A DNA stretch of 41,166 nucleotides from Stentor coeruleus. Lineage: Eukaryota; Ciliophora; Heterotrichea; Heterotrichida; Stentoridae. Positions 1 through 9,929 of the stretch are shown here, piece after piece. The stretch's first letter is position 1, and the number at the start of each line of letters is the position of its first letter. Position numbers and translations under genes: made by a program. The DNA lies in assembly GCA_001970955.1 (NCBI GenBank), contig MPUH01000662.1, positions 1 through 41,166 on the forward strand. The letters run 5' to 3'. A model generated the notes under the pieces. It made no database searches. It saw nothing but the letters and a program-made list of their open reading frames with translations, and had not been told where the DNA came from.

Positions 1-326
1 AGTAGACAATATGATAAAATAAAATAAAATATTCTTATTATTCATATATATATACTATTATCCAATTAAAAATTTCCAAAGTAAATTTATTAACACTTTA
101 TAAACTCTTATCTTAACAATATTTAAAAAAAAATCAAAAAATCTTTTACCACAACATAAACAGTCTACATTATTATTTATTTTCAAACAGAATCGATTTC
201 TCATGAAGCAAAAATTACTTAAAATCATTCATTCTATCTCTATAAAATCTTAACAATTCAAATAAAATTCTTTATACAAAATACAATCTGTTAATATATC
301 AAAATAGCAACTGTTAACTCAAGTAA
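1..326. other. AT-rich 5' flank, no gene seen
   Basis: This stretch is very AT-rich and holds no supportable gene. It is poor in G on the + strand and relatively rich in A and C, which is the composition found to the left of most genes in this window. It probably contains the promoter and short leader of the TPR gene starting at 327. Confidence 0.6.
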
Positions 327-1391
327 ATGATAAATTATGATGATTATGTTATAAGCTATAATAAGCAAGCAATGATCGCACTTCAAAACGAGCAAGTTTC
401 TACAGCATACAATATTCTAAGTCAAGCACAATATATTTTAAAACGAAAACCTGTCATAAATTTATCAAAATTATTAGGACTTACTTACAATAATTTTGGT
501 TGTTTTTACAAAAGGACTGGAGAATATCCTCTGGCATTGAAATGTTTTCAAAAATCGTTATCGCAAGAATCAGAAGATAGACCTGACTTTATAAATCAAG
601 CTGGAAAACATTTGAATTTATGTACGTTGTATAGCATTATGATAGAACATGATAAAGCGCTTAATCATGCTTTACAAGCTTTGAAATGTCTTAAAAATAC
701 GAAAAAAGAGTCTGAGAATTATATTTTCACTCTAATCATGGCTTATAAAAATGCTGGCATGGAATTAGAAAACATCAGCGATTACAAAAAAGCCCTAATT
801 TACTATAAAAAAGCTCATAACGTCTCATTATCAAAACTTGGAGAATCACATAAACTGACTCATAAAATAAAGCAAAAAATCGATATGCTAATACAAAAAA
901 TGGGTTTTTGTGATGCTAAGCCTTCAATGGCATCAACTCTTAAAAAAATCATCATCGAAAAAAAATCCTCATCACAAACCCCGAAATTCCACAAACCTAA
1001 AAAACGAAAGCTTCAATACAACTTAACCCCTTTAATCCAAAGAAATCATAAAATGGGGATTGATAATATTTCCTATATAAAAACAAGTAGAGATCAAAAT
1101 AAACATAGGAAATTAAATAAAAACATTAAAAAAAACAGGATTAATTTTGAAATACCGACTGATCCTAAAACTGAAAGAACCCATATAGAAATTAAAAGAC
1201 AAATCAATACATCTTTAGGCACTAGAAGAAAGCTGGAGAATCCTCATCTTAATAAATTTGATGAAAATAGAAAACATTTACGTACTCAGTCAAAATCCCC
1301 TGAATTCTTACCTTTAGTTTTTAAAAGGAAACTGTCTTTATTTAGAGATGATCAACTATCTGAGAGTAGATTACATTCTAGTGAAGTTTAA
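327..1391 (+). CDS. TPR-repeat protein with basic C-terminal tail
   Basis: A 354-aa protein of unknown specific role. Residues about 8-190 are helical tetratricopeptide-type repeats: NNFGCFYKRTGEYPLALKCF near residue 50, then LNLCTLYSIMIEHDKALNHA and a third unit with DYKKALIYYKKAH. TPR arrays are protein-interaction scaffolds. The C-terminal half, from about residue 200, is low-complexity and rich in Lys, Arg, Asn and Ser. It has no recognisable domain and is probably disordered and perhaps nucleic-acid or microtubule binding, which is inference from charge only. The ATG at 327 opens the frame shortly before the first repeat, and the stop is TAA. There is no intron. A second, unrelated-looking TPR gene lies at 28292. 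Kinesin-light-chain-like or LGN-like TPR families are possible relatives but cannot be decided by eye. Confidence 0.85.
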   Translation: MINYDDYVISYNKQAMIALQNEQVSTAYNILSQAQYILKRKPVINLSKLLGLTYNNFGCFYKRTGEYPLALKCFQKSLSQESEDRPDFINQAGKHLNLCTLYSIMIEHDKALNHALQALKCLKNTKKESENYIFTLIMAYKNAGMELENISDYKKALIYYKKAHNVSLSKLGESHKLTHKIKQKIDMLIQKMGFCDAKPSMASTLKKIIIEKKSSSQTPKFHKPKKRKLQYNLTPLIQRNHKMGIDNISYIKTSRDQNKHRKLNKNIKKNRINFEIPTDPKTERTHIEIKRQINTSLGTRRKLENPHLNKFDENRKHLRTQSKSPEFLPLVFKRKLSLFRDDQLSESRLHSSEV

Positions 1392-1548
1392 GATAAAGTG
1401 AATATATTATAAATAAATTCAAACTATTTTAGTAATAAATAAGCCAAAATACTATTTTATCAACTATGTTAAATTCTTCTAATACTATAAAGATTTAAAC
1501 TATGGTTCCAAATGAATTCTTTTTGTGTTAAAGTGATTCTAATATATT

Positions 1549-2367
1549 ATGTCAGAAATACTATATCTTAGTGTTGGAGGAGTAAAATACGAGACTACTA
1601 GGCAAACTTTATGTTGTGATCAAAATAGTATGCTTGCAGCAATGTTCAGTGGAAGACATACACTAGCATGTAACTCTAAAGGGTACTATTTCATTGACAG
1701 AGATGGTAAACTTTTCAGATACATTCTAAACTTTCTAAGAAACCAAGAATTGACCATATCCCAAGACAATACCAACTTAATCTCAGAACTCTTAAAAGAG
1801 GCAGAATTTTATCAGCTTAAGTCTATGATATCAGCATTAGAAGAACTTAAACATAAGTCAGAATTGACTTATATTTCATATAAAGAGCTTTTAATTCTTA
1901 TTAACTCATCAAGACCAATCCAAGCTCCGTTTTTAAACTTATCATGTCTTGTTTTGAAATTTCTTGACTTCTCTAATGCTAATTTACAAGGTTGTGATTT
2001 TTCACAGACAAGCATTTTTGAAGTGAATTTTACACATGCCAATTTGTCTTCATGTATTTTTGACAATAGTGTTGTTCAGAACTCGATATTTACAGATTGT
2101 GTGCTCAGACAAGCTAGTTTAGTATCAGCTAATTTTTCTGGAAATGATATGAAGAGAGCTGTGTGTATTGAAACGAATTTTATGAAGGCCAAACTTGGAG
2201 GTGCGGATATGAGAAACTCTGACCTTCAGAGTGCAAACTTGCAGGATGCTAACTTGCTTGTGGCTAACATGGAAGGATGCAACTTATTGCTTGCCAATAT
2301 AAAAGGAACGAATCTAGAAGGCGCAAATCTCAAAGGGGCAAAAGGGTTTAGTTATCAAAACTATTAA
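1549..2367 (+). CDS. KCTD9-like BTB (T1) and pentapeptide-repeat protein
   Basis: A 272-aa protein with two visible modules. Residues about 5-100 form a potassium-channel-tetramerisation type BTB/T1 domain, opening with LYLSVGGVKYETTRQTL and containing FIDRDGKLFRYILNFLR. From about residue 131 to 265 runs a pentapeptide-repeat solenoid with the A(D/N)LXX pattern, such as SANLQDANLLVANMEGCNLL. This order matches the KCTD9 class, whose known members act as CUL3 ubiquitin-ligase adaptors through the BTB domain. A CUL3 adaptor role here is inference. The N-terminal KHA-like segment of animal KCTD9 is absent. It is an intronless single exon ending in TAA, in tandem with the upstream TPR gene with a 157-bp spacer. 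Confidence 0.88.
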   Translation: MSEILYLSVGGVKYETTRQTLCCDQNSMLAAMFSGRHTLACNSKGYYFIDRDGKLFRYILNFLRNQELTISQDNTNLISELLKEAEFYQLKSMISALEELKHKSELTYISYKELLILINSSRPIQAPFLNLSCLVLKFLDFSNANLQGCDFSQTSIFEVNFTHANLSSCIFDNSVVQNSIFTDCVLRQASLVSANFSGNDMKRAVCIETNFMKAKLGGADMRNSDLQSANLQDANLLVANMEGCNLLLANIKGTNLEGANLKGAKGFSYQNY

Positions 2368-3626
2368 TTAAGTAAAGTCTCAGAAATGCATATCTTCTGA
2401 GTTCTCAAACTTGAAATATAGAGTTCTACTTTAATTTCAACTATATGTTTTAAATTATTTTTTTTTACTTTAATAACTTGCCCTAAACAGTTTTAAACTG
2501 TTTTATTGCGTCATATGATATGTTTTGTCATATAACTTCTAAATTTTAAAATATTTTTGGCTTATGAAATGTATTTATAATTATTTGTTTCTTTGTGCAA
2601 TTTTTTCGTTTAGTAGTTGTTTATATAGAAATATTTTGTAAAGTAATTTATTGATAGTGCTTAATCCCATTTATCAATAAACTATCAGAAAAAAAATTGA
2701 AATCCTCATAATCTGAATTAAAATAATCACATAATATTAAATAATCCTCATATTATAATAATTTCATAAAAATCTATTAAGAAACATCTTACCAGCAATC
2801 TGAAATTTTCGTATAAAATTAAATCTTCCACAAAATAAAAACAAATTTGGTATTTCATATTATCTAAGTTTAAATATGAATTTTCCATATTCGAACTTAA
2901 AATAAACTCTACAAGTTACAGATTCTCATCTCTTAAATAAAACATCTTTCCCAAAAATAAAAAAAATTTTAGTCACTACTACAAATTATTTTTTTTTATT
3001 TCCCAAAACTTTTAATCCTAAAAATCCTATATCATAAACTTAATAATTTCTTATATTCTTCATAAAATTCTAATTATCTTAAAACCCTCAACTAACAATC
3101 ATAATATTATATTAAAATATTTTTTCTATGTTTATAATAAATCATCAGTTAACCTTTCAAGCACTCTAATAAAGTCATCTTTTCCTATATACACTAAACA
3201 ATTTCTAACATCAAAAGTTTCACAAATTGTCATAATAATCAAAGAATAATACTCAAATAGTACTATTAAACCATTCTTCATTTAATATTTTATATCATAA
3301 AATTTGTCTTCATAACTCATCCATTCAAAGATAATTTCTAAAACAACTTATCCACCCATCAACCAAATTAATATAAATCAAAGTTTTTATCTATCACTTA
3401 CCACAATCCTGTTTTATTAAAACTAAAAAAGTGCTCATCTTCTTCTAAACCTAAATAAAAAATTATACACCTTCCTAAATCCTCATCAACAATCATAAAA
3501 TAATATTTTCGAAAGCATTCATTATCATTATCCAAAAGGGTTTTCATAACAACTTTTCCCAAACATTCTCCCAATTTTCTACCTTTATCATAATCTCATT
3601 TCCTTAAGAATTTTTTTTATCTATGT
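2368..3626. other. Intergenic, no gene seen
   Basis: A 1.26-kb spacer between a + gene's 3' end and a - gene's 3' end. No reading frame or RNA gene could be supported. The right part is extremely G-poor on the + strand: 3001-3120 has 22 C and no G by hand count. The left part is only weakly G-biased. It presumably holds both transcript ends. Confidence 0.6.
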
Positions 3627-4058
3627 TTATCTAGGTTTTTCTTTCTTGTGCAAATAAAGAGCCTTTAAGGAAACTCCTTTGACCTTAACAACTTTAAACC
3701 TGACACCCGGAATATCACCAACAGCATGACCACTACGTCCAAATCCTGCAACAAGTACTTCATCATTTTCATCAATAAAGTTCAAACAGCCATCGTTCGG
3801 CACGAAAGCAGCGATTTTTTTCCCGTTTTTCTTAAGGAGAACTCTCACACACTTTCTCACAGCAGAGTTTGGCTGTTTAGATTCGATACCTAACTTTTCA
3901 ACAACGATTCCTTTTGCATGCGATGTTCCAGCAAATGGTTTTTTGAACTTGGAACTGAGATGGGCTTTTTTATAACCTTTATCTGCCCATCTTTGTTCAC
4001 GTCGTCTTTTCTTTAGTTTACGACCGGCCCTTATGCCACGAGGCTTGCCTGCTGCCAT
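3627..4058 (-). CDS. RPS23: 40S ribosomal protein S23 (uS12)
   Basis: A 143-aa full-length eukaryotic uS12 protein of the small-subunit decoding centre. It aligns by eye with the animal and yeast family from end to end. Recognisable blocks are [65 protein letters not shown] and [19 protein letters not shown]. The proline of KQPNSA is the residue that is hydroxylated in other eukaryotes. The N-terminus begins MAAGKPRG rather than the commoner MGK-RG, a minor lineage difference. It is a single exon ending in TAA. GC content is clearly higher than in the flanks, as expected for a highly expressed gene. The start is fixed by homology. Confidence 0.98.
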   Translation of the reverse strand: MAAGKPRGIRAGRKLKKRRREQRWADKGYKKAHLSSKFKKPFAGTSHAKGIVVEKLGIESKQPNSAVRKCVRVLLKKNGKKIAAFVPNDGCLNFIDENDEVLVAGFGRSGHAVGDIPGVRFKVVKVKGVSLKALYLHKKEKPR

Positions 4059-4315
4059 ATTTATTTGTGACCAATGTTGGAGGTTTTTAGTGTAAGTATT
4101 GGATTATAAGTTGATAAAATTAGATAGAATTTTTTTTATAAAGTGAAGATTGAGGATATTATGATAAGGAGTTTTAATAATAGTAAATTTTTTTAGTTTT
4201 TTTTGGTGAAGATATGATGTGGTTTATAAAATTTATTGAATAAAAGGAGATGTTTATTTTTTAGATTGGTTTATTATCAACTGTCCTAAAAACCTCATAT
4301 CTATTTACCAAAACT

Positions 4316-5470
4316 CTAAGTTAAAGAAGCGATAATTTCTTCATACTTCTTCGCATTCCTCAACAAAATACTCTCTACAGGTCCTAAAAGTCTTTTAAAT
4401 GAATGCCTATCTAATGACACTAATTTCAAAACACGCAAAGCAACAACATTAGCCGCTCTAGGTTGTCCTTTAAGTAACGCCAATTCCCCAAAATAATCTC
4501 CAGGTCTATATCTTTTAACTTCTTCAGCAGCATGTCCAGCATGTATAGTTTTTGTAGCAATAGCTTCACCATCTTCAACAATATAAAAATTATTCCCTTC
4601 ATCTCCTTCTTTAATCACAAACTCGCCTTGATTATATTTTGATGTAACAAAAGCATCAGCTAATTGTGACCTTTCATAAGGATCCATATCACTTAAAAGA
4701 TCAACTTTAGCTAAAAATGCTTCATATTTTTCCCTTCTTTTAACAGCTGCATCTTTAACTATATGATTGAATGTATCCCTATCTAAACTCCATAATATTG
4801 CATCAGTTTTAGCTATAATAGTTGCAGCTCTTGGGGCATTATATAATAAAGCTAATTCTCCAAAAGCTTCTCCAGGATGATAGTCTTTTAAATGTTTATT
4901 TTCACCTTTAATGTTTTTATAACAACTTAAAATACCTGTATCTACAATAAATAATTCTGCACCATCTGCACCTTGCTTGATAACTTCAGAGTTTGTGGGG
5001 AATATGCATTCTTTCATAGCTTCGATGACGATTTCTTTATCTTTGTCATCTAAAGATGAGAACATAAAAGATGAACTTAGTTTTGTTATGATTCTACTAT
5101 GCTGTTCTGGGGTTTTTGGGTATACTGGAGGATTGAAATCACCTTTTTTGTTCCATTGGCCATAGGCTTCTGCGGAAACAGCGCTACGAGCGGCTTGTTT
5201 TTTTGGACCTAAGTCGTCTATTTCATCATCTTCACTTTCTGTTTTCTCTTCTTCAGAACCTGCTTTGTTCTGTTTGAGCCGGGCTAGTTCTTGTCTTAAA
5301 ATCCTCAGTTCTTCTTTTTCAGATAAAGTGTTTTGGATACCTAGTCTTTTGTTTAGCAAATCAATTAAAAAGACAATTGGGTTATCAGGTTTCTCTTTAA
5401 TCACATCATTAGTTAGTTGGTTAAGTACTGGATTGACGTTTTTTACAATATACTCATCGTAAACGCTCAT
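4316..5470 (-). CDS. cAMP-dependent protein kinase regulatory subunit
   Basis: A 384-aa PKA R subunit that inhibits the catalytic subunit until cAMP binds. Residues about 1-50 resemble the RIIa-type dimerisation/docking helices (NPIVFLIDLLNKRLG). The inhibitory segment is at 94-100 (ARSAVSA, followed by EAYG), which aligns with the RRGAISAEVY type of RI subunits. The pseudosubstrate position is Ala97, but the usual P-3 arginine is Ala94, so only Arg95 remains. Two cyclic-nucleotide-binding domains follow, with intact phosphate-binding cassettes FGELALLYNAPRAA (Arg214) and FGELALLKGQPRAA (Arg338). It ends in TAG. Only 45 bp separate its start codon from the stop of the upstream CCCH gene, so the promoter must be very short or lie inside that gene's 3' end. 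Confidence 0.95.
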   Translation of the reverse strand: MSVYDEYIVKNVNPVLNQLTNDVIKEKPDNPIVFLIDLLNKRLGIQNTLSEKEELRILRQELARLKQNKAGSEEEKTESEDDEIDDLGPKKQAARSAVSAEAYGQWNKKGDFNPPVYPKTPEQHSRIITKLSSSFMFSSLDDKDKEIVIEAMKECIFPTNSEVIKQGADGAELFIVDTGILSCYKNIKGENKHLKDYHPGEAFGELALLYNAPRAATIIAKTDAILWSLDRDTFNHIVKDAAVKRREKYEAFLAKVDLLSDMDPYERSQLADAFVTSKYNQGEFVIKEGDEGNNFYIVEDGEAIATKTIHAGHAAEEVKRYRPGDYFGELALLKGQPRAANVVALRVLKLVSLDRHSFKRLLGPVESILLRNAKKYEEIIASLT

Positions 5471-5515
5471 TTTACTAATGCGAATATTTTATACAAAACT
5501 TTATATTCGAATATA

Positions 5516-6202
5516 TTAATTTCTACTGCTAGTATGCTGAGTAGGTCTTCTAAGCCTTGCCATATCGACCTTAGGTACAGTTATGCTTCTGTTTTTTATT
5601 ATTCCGCTAGCATGTAATCTTGAGCTCATATCAGGACTAGGAGGTTTAGGTATCCATAATGGTTGGGCATATGGGTTAATACCAATTGGCAATGGGAGTA
5701 ATGGTTGAACAGTTTGCATTTTTTCTCTAAGATAATTCATATAGTATTCCCCTAAATTTGTATACCCTCTAGTCTGTTGTACAGTCTGTAGAAATGATTC
5801 ATTATCTCTAATGAATTTTGGTATAAAATTCGGGGTCAGTCTGATATGGGAAAATTTACAATTGTCACCTGAATTACAAAGACCGACTCCATGAAAATAT
5901 TTGCAAGGAAAACGTTTTGTGTCGTGTGAAAACACACAACTATCTCCTTTTAAACATGTGTCGTTGGATATATACTTGCAAAGATCATCTTTTAAGTTTT
6001 GGTAGCCTTCATGGAGATATGGACAGTCTTGAGCCTTGTGGCATGATCCTGGCCAATATTTACACCGAGCTCTTTTTGTTTTTGTTTCTTCAAGACGGGG
6101 TCTTTTCATTCTTTGATATGTTAAATCAACAGGTTTGACTGGCTTGACTTCATTTTCACCTTCTTCAAGCACTTCACCGTCTTCAATATCATTTCCACTC
6201 AT
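5516..6202 (-). CDS. Triple CCCH zinc-finger protein, ZC3H4/6/8 (Su(s))-like
   Basis: A 228-aa protein with three tandem CCCH fingers. Finger 1 uses C47, C54, C60 and H64 (CX6CX5CX3H), finger 2 C75, C83, C89 and H93 (CX7CX5CX3H), and finger 3 C100, C109, C115 and H119 (CX8CX5CX3H). The third finger, FPCKYFHGVGLCNSGDNCKF, is very close to the last finger of animal ZC3H4, ZC3H6 and ZC3H8. Those proteins, with Drosophila Suppressor of sable, bind nuclear RNA and restrain unproductive transcription. The acidic N-terminus (EDGEVLEEGE) also fits nuclear RNA-processing proteins. A nuclear RNA role is inference from finger resemblance. The C-terminal half is proline- and basic-rich without a domain. 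It ends in TAA. The CPSF30 family is an alternative but has five fingers. Confidence 0.85.
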   Translation of the reverse strand: MSGNDIEDGEVLEEGENEVKPVKPVDLTYQRMKRPRLEETKTKRARCKYWPGSCHKAQDCPYLHEGYQNLKDDLCKYISNDTCLKGDSCVFSHDTKRFPCKYFHGVGLCNSGDNCKFSHIRLTPNFIPKFIRDNESFLQTVQQTRGYTNLGEYYMNYLREKMQTVQPLLPLPIGINPYAQPLWIPKPPSPDMSSRLHASGIIKNRSITVPKVDMARLRRPTQHTSSRN

Positions 6203-6883
6203 TTTGGGTTTATAAATATGGCTTTTGTTTTAAACGCGGGTTTCTGTGAAGTAGGAAGGTTTAGGTACTGGGAAAAGTTGTTAGAGAATATTTTAGTTTA
6301 TGAGGAATCTGAAGATTGAGTATAATGAAACTACAGTTCTATTGAAGTTGCTAAAGTTATTGACTCAGGCTAAAATACTAGCTTTTGACTACATTTATAG
6401 CTGCTATAACTAAAAAGAATTGAATAAACCTGTTTGGAAAAAAAAACTACAAAGTTGACCTTAGAAGATTTTTAACATAAAACCTCCATTTCCTAATATC
6501 CTAAATCTATCTAATTACCCTATCAAAACCCTTAAAACTAAATCCCTATTTCTAATCCTCTTCACAAAATAACTTCACTTATCACAAAAATCATTTTAAA
6601 CCTCCAAATCTTTAAATCTTATCATAAACCCTCATAAAAAAAATCTTCATCTCCAAANTCCTAGATCTATCTAATTACCCTATCAAAACCCTTAAAACTA
6701 AATCCCTATTTCTAATCCTCTTCACAAAATAACTTCACTTATCACAAAAATCCTTTTAAACCTCCAAATCTTTAAATCTTATCATAAACCCTCATAAAAA
6801 AAATCTTCATCTCCAAAAACCTAAAAAAAAGCGGGAAAATCCTCTTTTCCAACAAAAACTTTACCTCCTAAAAAAAAAATCTA
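6203..6883. other. Intergenic with assembly-gap duplication
   Basis: A spacer between two minus-strand genes. The left part is G/T-rich on the + strand and the right part A/C-rich: 6481-6600 has 33 C and no G by hand count. An N at 6658 splits a 159-nt direct duplication, annotated separately, so the true spacer is probably about 160 bp shorter. No gene is seen. Confidence 0.6.
6499..6817. repeat. 159-nt direct duplication around an N (assembly join)
   Basis: Units 6499-6657 and 6659-6817 flank the N at 6658 and differ at two positions (near 6504/6664 and 6593/6753). The pattern is that of two overlapping contig ends left unmerged because of allelic differences or errors. Confidence 0.85.
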
Positions 6884-7255
6884 CTAATTTAAATTGTAAT
6901 TAAGATAAATCCCATACTTGAGTTTGCCTGTTTTTTTCCCAGCATTCAAGTTTTTCGTCTTGATATCTGCAATTTTATTACTATCCTTCAATCCTTTAAA
7001 CTCATCAATATTGTGTGCTCCTAACAACATACAAGTTCTCAATCTGATCTCAATAATATCTTTATTAGGTAATAAATGCTTGGATATCTGGTCATAGTTA
7101 CCTACACCATATCTTTCAATACCTTGAATTAACAAATCTTCATCATTTTCTGACCAATGAGCTCCTGGTATATCAGCAAAATAAGCATGGTTAATATTAC
7201 CTTGTTGGTCTATTATAGGTGGCGAACATAACTTTAAACGTATCTCACGATTCAT
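6884..7255 (-). CDS. Small SANT/Myb-like domain protein
   Basis: A 123-aa protein with one SANT/Myb-type helix-turn-helix at about residues 32-80. It opens GAHWSENDEDLLIQGIERYG, followed by a second helix with NYDQISKHLLP and a third with IIEIRLRTCMLLG. Spacing of the first conserved tryptophan and the acidic residues fits the family; the later tryptophans are replaced by other hydrophobics. SANT/Myb domains bind DNA or histone tails, so a nuclear role is likely, but no partner or pathway can be named. The start at 7255 gives MNREIRLKL and the frame ends in TAG. The protein is short, and I looked for 15-nt introns at both ends without finding a convincing one. Confidence 0.72.
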   Translation of the reverse strand: MNREIRLKLCSPPIIDQQGNINHAYFADIPGAHWSENDEDLLIQGIERYGVGNYDQISKHLLPNKDIIEIRLRTCMLLGAHNIDEFKGLKDSNKIADIKTKNLNAGKKTGKLKYGIYLNYNLN

Positions 7256-7823
7256 TTTTATAATAGTACTATGGATTATATATAAAATTGGAAATAGTTT
7301 TGATTTTTATTGGAAAATAATTTAATAAACTTCAAGTTTGGGGATTATTTGTCTTACTTACGAAAGATTTTAGGTTTAAGGAAGTGTATGAGTTGTTAGA
7401 GGTTTTTTGAATAATAAATTATTATATGAGATTAGGCTATTTATGTGATTAGGCTGGGATACAGTTTGTGATTTTGGTAAAGAGTGTGGATTCTGATTTT
7501 TAATTAGGAAAATCGTAGATTTATGAAATTTTGTGTTTTTTTATATGAGTTTTATCTAGCATATTAGATTATTTTTAGATATTTTTTTTCTTTCACATTT
7601 TGGCTTTTGTTAAATTTACTTAGTCATTGGGGTACCAAGAATAAATTTATTTTTAATTATCTTTAGTCTATCTTAGCTTTCATCGAAACCTTACCATCAG
7701 CTTTCTTAATTTTTTTAGGTTTGTAACAACTTTTAATCCTGTTTCATCAATTCGTCATTTTCTTATTTTATAAACTATAATATAAAATCTTCCATATTAA
7801 TAGAATGAGTTAATAATCTATTA
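7256..7823. other. Intergenic, no gene seen
   Basis: A spacer between minus-strand genes. It is G/T-rich in the left two-thirds and turns C-richer towards 7823 (7741-7800 has 9 C and 2 G by hand count). It presumably holds the promoter of the SANT gene on the left and the 3' end of the surface-protein gene on the right. Confidence 0.55.
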
Positions 7824-9929
7824 CTAAGAAAAGATAGCCAAAGCCAAAGTTGCCAAGCCAGCCAACATCATCGACCCCGAATGATGAACAGTGATATTTT
7901 CATTGATAAACGGTGGTAATGGGACAGGTTTAGGATGTATAGGATTAGGAATGCTCCAGAAGTCGACATTAATCATATCTTTAACACACTGATCATTATC
8001 AATAAGATAAGGGAAACTCGTGAAATTAAGGAAATCCAAATACCAGACATTGAACATAGTATTAGTATGATTCGCATAGATTTGATAACAATCTTTTGAA
8101 TACCTTCTTGTGGTTTGGCATAAATTAATTGGCCCAGATTTTCCAAGGAACGTTTTAATAAAGGTCATAAATGCAATACCAGGAGGGTCACCTAAAAATG
8201 GTTGACAATAACTGTTACCATTTGGATTATACCCACAAGTACAAGTACTTTGAAAAGGTAGATTATAAGAATTAGTACCAGTACATTGACTATTAGTTGT
8301 GCAAGGGACACCAAGTGGATTTTTAGAAACAGGTGCTTCTGTACAGTTACCATATTGACTATATCCTGTACTATAACATGTTCCAGTCTGACAAAACTCA
8401 TTAAGCCCAGAAGCTGAATTACAAATAATAGGTGTCCCAATAGCTAAACTATAATAATAAGTGCAAATACCTGGTTCGCCTGTAACATTAAAAAGACACC
8501 CAGCAGTGTTGATACAATCATAATCACTTGTACAACCATATTCATTAACACCAATAAGTGGCTGACAAGTAAACATATAATTTTGACTTATACAATAAAG
8601 TCCAACATTGCATTGACTACTACTTGTACATGATCCTCCTTGTGCAGTACCTTTGCAAACACCACTAACACATATATTCGAAATACAATCAGTATTGTTT
8701 GTACAACTTTCTCCAGGGTAATTAGGTGGATCTATAGGAGAAACTGTACATGTTACATTTGACCATTTATTAGCTTGAGCAATTTCTAAATGGCAATAAT
8801 TTGTTTCTGATAAACTATCACATGGATTTAGATTGTAAATATTAGATCCTTCATTAAAAGTTACACATGTATTCCCTGTCCAAGATTGTGTAGGACTAGC
8901 ACAACCATAAGCTTTACAAGCGAAATTAGCAGGACTGTAATTCCAATATTGATGATTGAATATAGCTTTTGTGCAGTCGTCATTGTTTTGATATCTGGCG
9001 GTATCTGTTGCTAGATCAGAACTTTCATAGAAGGTTTGGATTTGATAAGGTTCTAAAGTTTGGGTTAGGCAGAAATGGTCAAATCTTCTTTGAGTATGAC
9101 AATTTTTAATATTAGGATTAGTGGTGTGGTTAATCCAAAGCTGGGTCAAAGTTTGTGCTGGAGGGTCGCCAAGGAATGAGTCACAATAAGCATGGCCATA
9201 CATATCCATACCACAAGAGCAAGCACCAATAATACTACCTCCTGTGCTGTTTATTCCTATACATTGGGAATCTTCAGTACAAATACGTGGGTAAACTTTT
9301 GTAGGTGTAACAAAAGCTTCAGTACAAATACCAAGAGAATCAAAACCTGGGTTTAATAAACTGCAAGCTCCTGAATTACATAAATTTGAAGCACCTTCTG
9401 TAAGCATATCTACACAATTGCCTACAACAGCTCCGATTGGTAATGAATAATAAGGTACACAAGTACCTGGAGAAAATAGAGTGTTATTGCATCCCATATT
9501 GTTCATACACTGATAGTCATTTGTACATTGTACGTTGCTAACAACTTGAAGGGCACAATAAAATCCTGAGGTACAATAAGTGCCAACAGTACAGTCAGCG
9601 TTACTCACACAAGAATAACCAACATTTTGTCCTATGCATTTGTTTGACTGGCATAGATTTGTGATACAATCAGAGTTTACCATACAAAATTCTCCTGGGT
9701 AAGCCTGATTCTGAACATAAGGAGGACCTGATACACATGTATAATTGTTTGTTATAGTCCCTGACACGTCACAGTATGAACCTGATGGACCATCGCATAT
9801 TTGCAAAACAATGTTATCTGATGCGACTGTCCCACATACAGGAGTTAAGTCAAAACCACCCTCATGGCAACTGTACATTGGGCAGGTGATAGCGAGAGTT
9901 CCTATTGAAAGCAATACTAGACTCCACAT
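7824..9929 (-). CDS. Secreted, GPI-anchored cysteine-rich surface protein with duplicated ectodomain
   Basis: A 701-aa protein with a hydrophobic signal peptide (MWSLVLLSIGTLAIT) and a hydrophobic C-terminal tail (MMLAGLATLALAIF) after a small-residue SGS stretch, the layout of a GPI-anchored protein. The ectodomain is a tandem duplication. The block starting YPGEFC at residue 77 recurs as YPGESC at 404, an offset of 327 residues. Each half contains several CX(n)C modules, such as CTVGTYC and CNVGLYC, then the shared segments YYSL-IG, G-CTEA, FLGDPP and a terminal (N/D)DxC. Many NXT/NXS sequons fit glycosylation. Such cysteine-rich proteins are common at ciliate cell surfaces. The modules resemble EB or Dickkopf-type folds only loosely and I assign no ligand. 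It ends in TAG. Confidence 0.88.
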   Translation of the reverse strand: MWSLVLLSIGTLAITCPMYSCHEGGFDLTPVCGTVASDNIVLQICDGPSGSYCDVSGTITNNYTCVSGPPYVQNQAYPGEFCMVNSDCITNLCQSNKCIGQNVGYSCVSNADCTVGTYCTSGFYCALQVVSNVQCTNDYQCMNNMGCNNTLFSPGTCVPYYSLPIGAVVGNCVDMLTEGASNLCNSGACSLLNPGFDSLGICTEAFVTPTKVYPRICTEDSQCIGINSTGGSIIGACSCGMDMYGHAYCDSFLGDPPAQTLTQLWINHTTNPNIKNCHTQRRFDHFCLTQTLEPYQIQTFYESSDLATDTARYQNNDDCTKAIFNHQYWNYSPANFACKAYGCASPTQSWTGNTCVTFNEGSNIYNLNPCDSLSETNYCHLEIAQANKWSNVTCTVSPIDPPNYPGESCTNNTDCISNICVSGVCKGTAQGGSCTSSSQCNVGLYCISQNYMFTCQPLIGVNEYGCTSDYDCINTAGCLFNVTGEPGICTYYYSLAIGTPIICNSASGLNEFCQTGTCYSTGYSQYGNCTEAPVSKNPLGVPCTTNSQCTGTNSYNLPFQSTCTCGYNPNGNSYCQPFLGDPPGIAFMTFIKTFLGKSGPINLCQTTRRYSKDCYQIYANHTNTMFNVWYLDFLNFTSFPYLIDNDQCVKDMINVDFWSIPNPIHPKPVPLPPFINENITVHHSGSMMLAGLATLALAIFS

